Positions 36,637 through 45,808 of a stretch of 64,000 nt of DNA are shown here, in pieces; position 1 is the first letter of the stretch, and every line of letters begins with the position of its first letter. This DNA comes from Ignavibacteriota bacterium (GTDB taxonomy: Bacteria; Bacteroidota; Ignavibacteria; Ignavibacteriales; Melioribacteraceae). Made by a program: the position numbers and the translations under genes. The stretch spans positions 1 to 64,000 of the forward strand of contig PAAX01000033.1 of NCBI GenBank assembly GCA_002698995.1, read 5' to 3'. The notes under the pieces are model-generated. The model saw only the letters and a program-made list of their open reading frames with translations. It had not been told where the DNA came from and did not search any database.

Positions 36637-36882
36637 TTATTTGTTAGAAATTTTCTCTAAATAAATTCTTCTTAATAACTCTTTCCGTTTTTCGTTGGAT
36701 GAGAAAGAAATTTTTAATCGATTGTTAAGAAGCGACTTAATTGATTTTTGAACAAAATACTCATTTCGCAATTCTTCATTGAACTCTAATTCTTCTTCTA
36801 AGGATTTTATAACATTAGAATTAACGCTTTTCTCCCCTAGAAGAATAGATACTTTATCTTCTAAATTAAATACCAATTTCAT
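36637..36882 (-). CDS. Small protein downstream of the ECF sigma gene (possible minimal anti-sigma)
   Basis: Protein of about 81 residues from the ATG at 36882 (84 if a TTG at 36891 is used). The ribosome site is poorly placed for both, so coupling to the preceding gene is likely. It starts only about 11 bases after the ECF sigma stop. Charged and helical, it ends KRKELLRRIYLEKI. It has no His-Cys-Cys zinc motif and no membrane helix, so it lacks the hallmarks of ZAS anti-sigma factors. The position fits an anti-sigma or regulator role, but this is inference from context only. Confidence 0.65.
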   Translation of the reverse strand: MKLVFNLEDKVSILLGEKSVNSNVIKSLEEELEFNEELRNEYFVQKSIKSLLNNRLKISFSSNEKRKELLRRIYLEKISNK

Positions 36883-36893
36883 ACCTTCCAAAT

Positions 36894-37481
36894 CTATACT
36901 GCTTCTTCTACAAATCCTTTTTGTTTAGCATACTTATATAATTTAGAGTAAAGCATTTTCCTTGCTCTGTGCAGTCTGCTTCTAACCGTACCAATAGGAC
37001 AAGCAACAAAATCAGCAATTTCCTCGTATGTAAATCCTTCAATATCACTTAAGATTACAATTGTTTGAAAATCCTGAGGTAGATCAGCTAAAGCATCGGT
37101 AATATCATCATCAAAAACAGTACTGAAACCATCTTCCACTAAATGCTGTAATTGAACTTCATTAGATTTAACGGATTCATAAAAATTCTGAATATCTTCA
37201 TAATCAACTTTATCCGGTTCTTTCGAGTTTTTTCTGTAATCGTTAATGAAGGAATTTTTCATGATTCTAAATAACCATGCTTTACAGTTTGTTCCTTTTT
37301 CAAATTTATCGAAAAATCTAAATGCTTTGAGATAAGTCTCCTGCACTAAATCATCTGCATCATCAGGATCACCGGTCATTTTTAATGCAAAATTAAATAG
37401 AGATGATTTATGTGGAATCGCTTCTTTTTCAAAATCTATATATTTTTGCTTGGTTTCTTCTGTTATTAAATGGTTTTTCAT
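36894..37481 (-). CDS. ECF RNA polymerase sigma factor
   Basis: Protein of 195 residues. Region 2 (about 25-95) has LFNFALKMTGDPDDADDLVQETYLKAF (read in two blocks) and CKAWLFRIMKNSFINDYRK; region 4 (about 130-185) has LADLPQDFQTIVIL, GFTYEEIADF and PIGTVRSRLHRARKML. It redirects RNA polymerase to stress or envelope promoters. The linker carries an acidic stretch. It is followed closely by a small gene, and lies 133 bases divergent from a lipoprotein gene that may be a target. The region-4 cysteine (ADFVACPIGT) is unusual but common in this subgroup. Confidence 0.92.
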   Translation of the reverse strand: MKNHLITEETKQKYIDFEKEAIPHKSSLFNFALKMTGDPDDADDLVQETYLKAFRFFDKFEKGTNCKAWLFRIMKNSFINDYRKNSKEPDKVDYEDIQNFYESVKSNEVQLQHLVEDGFSTVFDDDITDALADLPQDFQTIVILSDIEGFTYEEIADFVACPIGTVRSRLHRARKMLYSKLYKYAKQKGFVEEAV

Positions 37482-37613
37482 AGCTGTATCTTTCTCTTTT
37501 TTAGAAATTTCATCATTGAAAAATCTGTATTATTGAAATGTATTTTAGCTCTTTAAAGTTCATTTAGTATTATTAAGTTTTGTGTAAAAATTTAGAATAA
37601 CTACGGAGTATTA

Positions 37614-38105
37614 ATGAAATCCAAATATCTATTTTTGCTTTTTATTTTTGTTCTTTCGGCATGCAATATTTCCGAGGAAGATGCAGATAATTTTTACAAA
37701 CAAGCTATAGAAAATAAACGCCAGCCTTATTTGGCACTTCAATATTATGATAGAGCAAGTGCTCATGAAAAATACAGAGTTTATGGTGTTGCAATTCAAA
37801 TGTTTGATATTGGCTGCTATTTATGGCAGCGAAGTGATCAGCTTGATGTAAATAAAGAATACTTGGAAGAAGCAATTATTAAAAGTGTAGAAATTTTTTA
37901 TGAATTGTCCTTAAACGAAAAAGAAGCTAAAGATATTAGATATAAAGCAACTCAAAATTTGATATTAATTCTTGATAACGGAATTTCAAATTATCATAAA
38001 ATTGCTAAAGAATTAATCGAAAAAAATGATCCTAAATTATTGGAAAATATTAAATCCTTTGTTGAAACCGAGGTTGTATTTAACAATCAAAATAAAGCAG
38101 AATAA
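37614..38105 (+). CDS. Lipoprotein of unknown function
   Basis: Protein of 163 residues with a clear lipobox (FVLSAC, Cys 17) and GGAG ribosome site 6 bases before the ATG. The mature part is helical with TPR-like spacing (YLALQYYDRASAHEKYRVYG, EEAIIKSVEIFYELSLNEKE) and no catalytic motif. Divergent from the ECF sigma gene, with which it shares a 133-base control region, so it may belong to that regulon. Not recognised as a named family. Confidence 0.8.
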   Translation: MKSKYLFLLFIFVLSACNISEEDADNFYKQAIENKRQPYLALQYYDRASAHEKYRVYGVAIQMFDIGCYLWQRSDQLDVNKEYLEEAIIKSVEIFYELSLNEKEAKDIRYKATQNLILILDNGISNYHKIAKELIEKNDPKLLENIKSFVETEVVFNNQNKAE

Positions 38106-38107
38106 CT

Positions 38108-38560
38108 CTATTGAATTTTTATTTTAATCTTTGTCTGCTGGCTGTTAATTTCAAATTTTGCATCTTTCCATTTAGCGGGACCGAACGACGGTTCCGCATC
38201 ATTTGAAAAACCATAATCTTCGCTCGGAATTCCTAAGAAGTTAGTATCCATTTCACTGTTAAAATTATCGTCATGAATTACAGTAACTCCATAAGCACCA
38301 AACTTTAAACTGTCAATTTCAACCAAACATTTATTAGATTCTATTTTTTGAAATAATCTTTTTACCGGCTCCTTTAACCACCCTTTCTCTGAATCAAAAA
38401 TTGTAACAATAGCTTGTCCTTTATCAGATTCAAATCCAGTTATTTCAATTGTTAGTCTGCTTACTTCATTTTTATTTTGAGCAATTACTGAATTTATTAA
38501 AATGAAAAGTACCATCAAGATGATAATTGAATAACCATCACAGAAAATTTTTGATCTCAA
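38108..38560 (-). CDS. DUF2141 family secreted protein
   Basis: Protein of about 150 residues. Body: LTIEITGFESDKGQAIVTIF, then AYGVTVIHDDNFNSEMDTNF and IPSEDYGFSNDAEPSFGP, the signature of DUF2141 (PF09912), a beta-sandwich family of unknown function. I place the start at the TTG 38560, preceded at 7 bases by GGAGA, which yields a proper signal peptide (hydrophobic IIILMVLFILINSVIAQ). A longer reading to 38656 would add an unlikely N-terminal tail overlapping the divergent gene. The protein is exported. Function unknown. Confidence 0.8.
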   Translation of the reverse strand: MRSKIFCDGYSIIILMVLFILINSVIAQNKNEVSRLTIEITGFESDKGQAIVTIFDSEKGWLKEPVKRLFQKIESNKCLVEIDSLKFGAYGVTVIHDDNFNSEMDTNFLGIPSEDYGFSNDAEPSFGPAKWKDAKFEINSQQTKIKIKIQ

Positions 38561-38642
38561 AAATCTCTCCAATATTTTTGAATTTATTTGAATCAAAAAA
38601 TAATGATTTATATTGATTATCTTATCACACAAAAAATAATTA

Positions 38643-39443
38643 ATGATGCAATTCAAAGATTTCTTGGAAAAAATTGGAGTATCGAAAGAACAAAATATAA
38701 TTGTTCATTCTTCACTAAGGTCTATTAAAATTGCATTTAACAGCATCTCACCAAATCAAGTTATTGATGAACTAAAACAAGCAGTAACAGTAAGCGGCTC
38801 TTTGATCATGCCGGTGTTTACGTACAATTTCAAGAAATCCAATGACGGTTATGAAAGATTTGATGCTATTCACTCACCTTCAAAAACCGGTGCTTTAACA
38901 GAAGTATTTAGAAATTGTGATGACGTAAATAGAACTTCTTCTCCAACACATTCATTTGCAATTTGGGGTAAAATTAAGAACAAAATTAAAGAAAGCAATT
39001 CACCGGAAAGTCCACTTGGTGAGAATTCAGTCTTACATTGGTTAGCGAAAAACAATAACGCATTTGTTTTGCTTTTAGGAACAAATTTTTCTTCTCTTTC
39101 GCTTATTCATTACTACGAAATTTTATTTAAGGTTCCTTGGCATAATTACTCGCCTTGGGATTATATGAACGTACTTCCTATAGGTGTAAACCAACTTAAT
39201 GAGCAGAATTTAATTGAACTTCCCGGCTGCAGTAAATCATTCACATCTTTTGAAAGCTATTTAATAGAGAAATATTTCATACAAAATAATTTTTATAAGG
39301 GGATGAAATATTATTTTATAGATATAAATAAGCTTACACTTGAAGCCGAAATATTTTTTAAGAATAATTACAAAGAATTGTTATGTAAAGAAGGAACATG
39401 CCAAGCATGCGATTCAAGAAGGAGAAAATACTTAAATGATTAA
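38643..39443 (+). CDS. AAC(3)-family N-acetyltransferase-like protein
   Basis: Protein of 266 residues of the antibiotic-acetyltransferase fold (PF02522): NIIVHSSLRSI at the start, SLIMPVFTYNF, NRTSSPTHSFAIWG (family RTxHPTHS, with His to Ser at one site) and LLGTNFSSLSLIHYYE with the catalytic-region His. These enzymes use acetyl-CoA to acetylate amino sugars. The genomic setting beside a cell-wall-type lipoprotein and a symporter argues for an amino-sugar or surface-glycan role rather than drug resistance. A C-terminal Cys pair (GTCQACDSRR) is unusual. It overlaps the next gene by 8 bases and heads a three-gene operon. Confidence 0.82.
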   Translation: MMQFKDFLEKIGVSKEQNIIVHSSLRSIKIAFNSISPNQVIDELKQAVTVSGSLIMPVFTYNFKKSNDGYERFDAIHSPSKTGALTEVFRNCDDVNRTSSPTHSFAIWGKIKNKIKESNSPESPLGENSVLHWLAKNNNAFVLLLGTNFSSLSLIHYYEILFKVPWHNYSPWDYMNVLPIGVNQLNEQNLIELPGCSKSFTSFESYLIEKYFIQNNFYKGMKYYFIDINKLTLEAEIFFKNNYKELLCKEGTCQACDSRRRKYLND

Positions 39444-40689
39444 AAGAATCTTACTAATGATTACTCTTTTATCTTTAATGAGCTGTAATTCCGAAGAGGA
39501 ATTAAAAGTTGTATCAGAGAGAACAACAAAAGAGAACAGAGAGAAATTTAAAGCTGAAACAATACAGAAAACTATTCTGGCAAACATTAATAAACCGCTA
39601 AGTTCAGAAACCGAAAAAGATTGGGAAGCTGCCTTCTGGGCTTCGGAAGTTCTTCAGTACAAAGATGAGCTTCTAAAATCAAAATTACATGAAGCTTTCA
39701 ACTATTATGAAAATGCATCTCCTTCTTTTCAAAGATCTTTAATTCAAAATGTGTTTACTCTTTTCCCGAATCAATTTGATAATGAAATTATTAGTGTATT
39801 GAAAAGCACAGATAACTCAAAAATATTTGCAATGTGCGCAAATTATTTAAAGGGAAGATTTTCCAGTGAAGAACTGAATGAGATAATTAAGAAGAAATTT
39901 GCTGACCATGAAAACGATCCCATATTATTTATGCTTAGTGAAGATTTGAATAGCAGCATGGTTAACAATCCTCCAATAGTTGATTTGTTGACTCATAATT
40001 TTGGTGAGAATAATTTTGTCATTTATTCATTTCAAAGAAAGAACAGAGATTATAAAGGAATTGCCTTGATTAAAAATCATGAAGGAAAATTTTTAAGAAC
40101 CAATGACGGATCATTGTTTGCAATTCCACAGTTTGCAAGAGCTGTAACAAATCTGCCTCCATATATTACAAATGGTAATACACCTCAAGGAATCTTTTCA
40201 TTTCAAGGATATGCAGTTTCATCAAATGCTTTTATTGGTCCAACAACAAATATACAATTAGTAATGCCGTATGAAACCGATCCAAAAAAATATTTTAAGG
40301 ATGATAAATTAAATGTAAGCTGGAATATTGATCTATATAAAAATCTATTACCGGAGAGCTGGGAAAATTATACTCAAATCTATGAAGCTTATTATGCCGG
40401 CAAAGCCGGTCGTACAGAAATAATTGCACATGGTACTACAATAAATCCCGAGTTTTATAAGGATAAGATTTACTATCCTTACACTCCGTCTTTGGGATGT
40501 TTAACCGCTAACGAGATTTGGTCTGATAAATCGGGAGAAAGAGTGCAAAGTGATCAGCAAAAATTGGTTGATGCGTTAAAATCTATTAATGCAGAAAAAG
40601 GATTTTTTATTCTTGTTGAAATTGATGATCAACAAAAAGATGTAGATGCAGCAGATATACTAAAAGATATTCTAAAAGCGGAAAATTAA
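39436..40689 (+). CDS. L,D-transpeptidase-like lipoprotein
   Basis: Lipoprotein of 417 residues (SLMSC lipobox, Cys 17). The first half is helical. The C-terminal half holds EIIAHGTTINPEF and, after 18 residues from the HG, TPSLGCLTANEIW, matching the L,D-transpeptidase motif HG...(S/T)xGC in order and spacing, though the usual Arg after the Cys is missing (Leu-Thr instead). It also has a beta-rich domain with ALIKNHEGKFLRT and TNGNTPQGIFSF, as in YafK/YkuD-type enzymes. It would act on peptidoglycan at the outer-membrane inner face. It overlaps the AAC(3)-like gene by 8 bases and abuts the symporter gene. Catalysis is inferred. Confidence 0.68.
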   Translation: MIKRILLMITLLSLMSCNSEEELKVVSERTTKENREKFKAETIQKTILANINKPLSSETEKDWEAAFWASEVLQYKDELLKSKLHEAFNYYENASPSFQRSLIQNVFTLFPNQFDNEIISVLKSTDNSKIFAMCANYLKGRFSSEELNEIIKKKFADHENDPILFMLSEDLNSSMVNNPPIVDLLTHNFGENNFVIYSFQRKNRDYKGIALIKNHEGKFLRTNDGSLFAIPQFARAVTNLPPYITNGNTPQGIFSFQGYAVSSNAFIGPTTNIQLVMPYETDPKKYFKDDKLNVSWNIDLYKNLLPESWENYTQIYEAYYAGKAGRTEIIAHGTTINPEFYKDKIYYPYTPSLGCLTANEIWSDKSGERVQSDQQKLVDALKSINAEKGFFILVEIDDQQKDVDAADILKDILKAEN

Positions 40690-42492
40690 ATGTCATTTAT
40701 TGATTACACTATTGTTTTTATCTATCTCCTATCGATGGTTGGAATAGGAGTTTATTTTCAAAAGAAAGCTTCCTCAAATATTGATTCTTATTTTCTTGCC
40801 AACAATAAATTACCTTGGTGGGCTCTTGGTGCTTCGGGGATGGCTTCAAATCTGGATATAAGCGGAACAATGATAAATGTTGCTTTTATTTATGCATTGG
40901 GAGCTTCCGGGTTTTTTATTGAGATACGAGGAGGAATAGTTTTAATAATGGCCTTCCTTATGGTATTTATGGGAAAATGGAACCGGCGTTCAAAAGTGAT
41001 GACCATGGCTGAATGGATGGAATTAAGATTCGGTTCAGGTTTTGAGGGAAAACTTGCAAGGTTATTATCAGCAATTGCTACTTTGTTAAGTACTGTTGCA
41101 ATTGTTACTTATTTTGCAATTGGTGCCGGAAAATTCGTCGGTGAATTTTTGGGAATTCCATCTTTTGGGGGATTACCTTCTGAATTCTGGGCTTCTTCAT
41201 TAATGATTTTTCTAGCAATGATCTATACTGTTACAAGCGGTTTATACGGAGTGGTTTGGACAGACGTCTTTCAAGGCTTTCTTATATTTACTACAATAAT
41301 TATTATCTGTTTTATTGCTGTTACTAAATTTAATCTTCCGGAAGTTTTTAATATTTCCATTCCAATGCTTGACGGCAGCTTTAAACAAATAGAAACTTCA
41401 AAGGAAGCTTGGACATCTGTTATTCCCAAATGGCATCTTAATTTACCTGCTGATTCAGCTTATTCTATCTACAATCTCTTTGGAATTGCAATTTTATTTT
41501 ATCTGATAAAAACTAGTATAGAAGGATATGCCGGAACCGGCGGTTATATGATTCAAAGATTTTTTGCTTCCAGAAGCGATAGAGATGCCGGATTGCTTTC
41601 GTTATTTTGGACAACCCTATTAGCCTTTAGATGGCCCTTTGTTGCCGCAATTGCAATTATGGGAATTGCTTACGGTGCTGAAACAGGAAATGTAATTGAA
41701 GATCCTGAAAAAGTTTTACCTATAGTTATTAATCAATTAGTTCCATTTGGATTAAAAGGTTTGCTTGTTGCGGGACTAATGGCAGCAGCAATGTCCACAT
41801 TTGATTCTGTTGTAAATGCCGGTGCTTCTTATTGGGTAAAAGATATTTATCATACTTTTATAAATAGAAATGCTACCGAAAAAAATCTTGTCTTTCAAAG
41901 CAGGTTAAGTTCAGTTGTAATAGTAGCAATAGGACTTTTCCTTACATTGAATATAACAAGCATAAATGATATTTGGGGATGGCTTACTATGGGAATCGGT
42001 GCCGGTTTAATAATTCCACTTTTAATTAGATGGTATTGGTGGAGAATGAACGGATATGGTTTTGCAATTGGTACCGGTGCCGGAATGATTGCAGCTATTA
42101 TTCAAAGATTAGCCGTACCAAATATTGAAGAGTATTGGTCATTTATAATTATATCCGGAATTTCTCTACTTGGTACAGTTTTAGGAACATTATTAACTCC
42201 TAAAACGAATGAAGATACATTAATAAAATTCTTTAAACAAACTAAACCATTTGGATTCTGGAAACCCATCAGAGATAAAATTGAAATAAAAGATTATGAA
42301 GAAATTCGTAAAGAAAATAGACGTGATATTATTGCAACATTCTTTGCAGTTCCTTGGCAGCTTGTATTATTCCTTACAATTATGTTTATAGTTTTACAGG
42401 AGTATGATACGCTTATTTATTTAGTTGGACTATTAATACTGCTCTCAATTGGTTTATATAATTTCTGGTTCAAGCACTTAGATAAAGAATAA
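40690..42492 (+). CDS. Sodium:solute symporter (SSS family)
   Basis: Inner-membrane protein of 600 residues with about 14 hydrophobic segments. SSS-family hallmarks: FIYLLSMVGIGVYFQKKA, SYFLANNKLPWWALGASGMASN (in two blocks), and AAAMSTFDSVVNAGASYWVKD, the Na+-site helix. Members import sugars, sialic acid, amino acids or muropeptide fragments. Its gene begins directly after the L,D-transpeptidase-like stop (zero-base gap), so they share translation and probably one pathway. Substrate unknown; a cell-wall-derived sugar is a reasonable guess. A bidirectional terminator follows. Confidence 0.9.
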   Translation: MSFIDYTIVFIYLLSMVGIGVYFQKKASSNIDSYFLANNKLPWWALGASGMASNLDISGTMINVAFIYALGASGFFIEIRGGIVLIMAFLMVFMGKWNRRSKVMTMAEWMELRFGSGFEGKLARLLSAIATLLSTVAIVTYFAIGAGKFVGEFLGIPSFGGLPSEFWASSLMIFLAMIYTVTSGLYGVVWTDVFQGFLIFTTIIIICFIAVTKFNLPEVFNISIPMLDGSFKQIETSKEAWTSVIPKWHLNLPADSAYSIYNLFGIAILFYLIKTSIEGYAGTGGYMIQRFFASRSDRDAGLLSLFWTTLLAFRWPFVAAIAIMGIAYGAETGNVIEDPEKVLPIVINQLVPFGLKGLLVAGLMAAAMSTFDSVVNAGASYWVKDIYHTFINRNATEKNLVFQSRLSSVVIVAIGLFLTLNITSINDIWGWLTMGIGAGLIIPLLIRWYWWRMNGYGFAIGTGAGMIAAIIQRLAVPNIEEYWSFIIISGISLLGTVLGTLLTPKTNEDTLIKFFKQTKPFGFWKPIRDKIEIKDYEEIRKENRRDIIATFFAVPWQLVLFLTIMFIVLQEYDTLIYLVGLLILLSIGLYNFWFKHLDKE

Positions 42493-42529
42493 TTTGATAT
42501 ATCTTAATGACATGTGTTTTACAATAAAA

Positions 42530-42553
42530 AAGGCTGCTTAATTTAGCAGCCTT
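42530..42553. terminator. Bidirectional terminator between the symporter and glnA
   Basis: AAGGCTGCT / AGCAGCCTT with a 6-base loop, flanked by A-run and T-rich ends. Confidence 0.92.
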
Positions 42554-42560
42554 CTTAATT

Positions 42561-43943
42561 TTATAATGTGAAGTACATTTTATATTCATACGGATGAGGC
42601 ATTGTTGCTATTGATTTCACTTCTTCATTCTTAACTCTAATCCATTGATCAATTAATTCTTCTGTAAAAATATTTCCCTTCAATAAAAATTCATAATCAT
42701 GCTTTAATGCATTTAATGACTCAGTAAGAGATTTTGGTAGAAATTGAATTTTATCTGCTTCTGATTCATCTTGTATGTTTCTATCAAAAGGTCCAAATCC
42801 CTCTTTAATTGGATCAATTTTGTTCACAACACCATCAATTCCAGCTAACAGCATTGCTACTGTTGCTAAGTATGGATTTGCTGTTGCATCCGGCGGTCTG
42901 TACTCAAATCTAGTTTCATCCGGATTAGAAATATACTTAGGAATTCTTATTGCGGAAGCCCTGTTTCCTTGTCCATATGTTAATGCAACCGGAGCTTCAA
43001 ATCCCGGCACTAATCTTTTATATGAGTTTGTACTTGGATTTGTAAAAGCCGAAAGAGCCGGTCCATGCTTCAACATTCCACCGATAAAAAATCTACCTAA
43101 CTCATTAATATTCCCATATTCACCTTTTTGATAGAAAGCATTTTTTCCATTTTTTGTCAGGTACAAATGAAGATGCATTCCATTGCCGGCTTGATGATAC
43201 ATCGGTTTAGGCATAAAAGTAACAAATAAATCTTTCATCCTTGCCAGATTAAAAAGAGCATATTTAGCTGAAACAATATTATCACCGGTAGATAGTAAAT
43301 CGCTGAAATATGTTTCAATTTCCTGCTGACCTCTTTCCCCAACTTCATGATGATGATATTTTACATCAATACCTAGTTTCTTGAAATATCTGCAGGCTTC
43401 GTCCCTAAAATCATCATAAATATCAAATGGATTAGCAGCATGATATGCTTTTTTAGTAAACTCTTCGGCATGTTCAACTTTGTAAAATGATGTTGCAGTT
43501 CTTGTATCATAATCAACATTTGAGAAAATATAAAACTCAAATTCCGGTCCCCACCAAGATTTATCGCAACCTGTTACCTCTTTCAATAAAGCTTCAGCTT
43601 TCTTTGCTAAGTATCTGCCGTCTTGAGGGAAAGGAGTTCTTGCATCATCAGTTAAAACAATGTGAGAATAAAAACTTAATGTTGGTGCTTCACGGAATGG
43701 ATCAATTACTGCAGTATTAAGATCGGGAATTAATATCATATCGCTGTTTTCAACTTTACGAAATCCGTAGCTTGAACCGTCGAATCCAACCCCTTCTTTT
43801 ACTAATTTTTCAATTATACCTTCCTTAACAGGGAGTGAAATATGATGAAGTCTTCCCGTTAAATCGATTGCCTTTAAATCGATTACTTCGATGTTCTTTT
43901 CCTTGATTAGAAGATTTACTTCTTCCGGAGTAAGCTTAGCCAT
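42561..43943 (-). CDS. glnA: Glutamine synthetase, type I
   Basis: Protein of 460 residues that joins ammonia to glutamate with ATP. Beta-grasp N-terminal domain (FDGSSYGFRKVENSDMIL marks the start of the active site), catalytic motifs WWGPEFEFYIF, the flexible His loop VKYHHHEVGERGQQEIE, GNGMHLHLYL, NPSTNSYKRLVPGFEAPV and FEYRPPDATANPYLA. It lacks a visible adenylylation Tyr motif KINPTAMYDLP-like, so it likely belongs to the short alpha type. The ATG at 43943 is chosen, with GAGG 5 bases upstream. Monocistronic, with a shared terminator. Confidence 0.95.
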   Translation of the reverse strand: MAKLTPEEVNLLIKEKNIEVIDLKAIDLTGRLHHISLPVKEGIIEKLVKEGVGFDGSSYGFRKVENSDMILIPDLNTAVIDPFREAPTLSFYSHIVLTDDARTPFPQDGRYLAKKAEALLKEVTGCDKSWWGPEFEFYIFSNVDYDTRTATSFYKVEHAEEFTKKAYHAANPFDIYDDFRDEACRYFKKLGIDVKYHHHEVGERGQQEIETYFSDLLSTGDNIVSAKYALFNLARMKDLFVTFMPKPMYHQAGNGMHLHLYLTKNGKNAFYQKGEYGNINELGRFFIGGMLKHGPALSAFTNPSTNSYKRLVPGFEAPVALTYGQGNRASAIRIPKYISNPDETRFEYRPPDATANPYLATVAMLLAGIDGVVNKIDPIKEGFGPFDRNIQDESEADKIQFLPKSLTESLNALKHDYEFLLKGNIFTEELIDQWIRVKNEEVKSIATMPHPYEYKMYFTL

Positions 43944-44103
43944 TATCACCTCATTGATTTTTGACTATTTTGAATGATTATATATATGTGAAAATCTATT
44001 GAAAAACTTTTATACTCATATTGCTTGAATGAATTTTTTCATCATTAACATTTTTATATCTACTTTTTGTTGAGCTTGAATTGGAACAGTCTTTTATAAG
44101 CAT

Positions 44104-44178
44104 TGTCATTCCCACATGCTTTAAGTGGGAATCTATCATTACTTATTGGATGCCCGATAAAAACATTCGGGCATGACA
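44104..44178. repeat. REP/MITE-like palindromic element
   Basis: A 75-base element with inverted ends (TGTCAT ... ATGACA), two internal hairpins (TTCCCAC/GTGGGAA at 44109-44131 and TGCCCGA/TCGGGCA at 44151-44173), and GC content well above its surroundings. It resembles REP/REPIN-type dispersed repeats. No second copy is seen in this window. Confidence 0.65.
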
Positions 44179-44227
44179 CATTTATTAAATTTTATTTTAC
44201 TATTAAAAACATTCTAATTCAAAAAAG

Positions 44228-44253
44228 AAAGGACACGCATTGCGTGCCCTTTA
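44228..44253 (-). terminator. Terminator of eno
   Basis: On the minus strand AAAGGGCACGCA, then TGCGTGTCCTTT, closing one G-U pair, then CTTTTTTG. Confidence 0.88.
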
Positions 44254-44270
44254 CTTAAGAACAATTATTC

Positions 44271-45590
<1,320 letters not shown>

Positions 45591-45808
45591 CTATATTCAA
45601 ACTTTAAAACTATAAAAAAAGACCTCGAAATTCAATTTAATACGGAGAGGACAGCCTCATTTTAGGTTATATTTGTGTTAAATGGCTGTTTAATTCGGAA
45701 AAATTCTTCTGATAATACTTTGCTATTTAAAAAATTCCATATTATTTTATGATTATAAATAAGACTTTTACAGCCAATTATCTATAATTTAAAAATTGGA
45801 GATAAAAA

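Larger units (their letters stand above)
43944..44270. other. Intergenic stretch between eno and glnA
   Basis: It holds the eno terminator (44228-44253), a REP/MITE-like double hairpin (44104-44178) and the unrecognised glnA promoter region. The about 160 bases at 43944-44103 are AT-rich with no open frame or RNA structure I can support. Confidence 0.6.

Noticed and set aside
38643-39443. Aminoglycoside resistance gene
   Set aside because: The AAC(3) fold is present, but the HPTHS motif reads SPTHS and the gene sits in a chromosomal operon with envelope genes; no mobile element is nearby. A resistance role is not supported.
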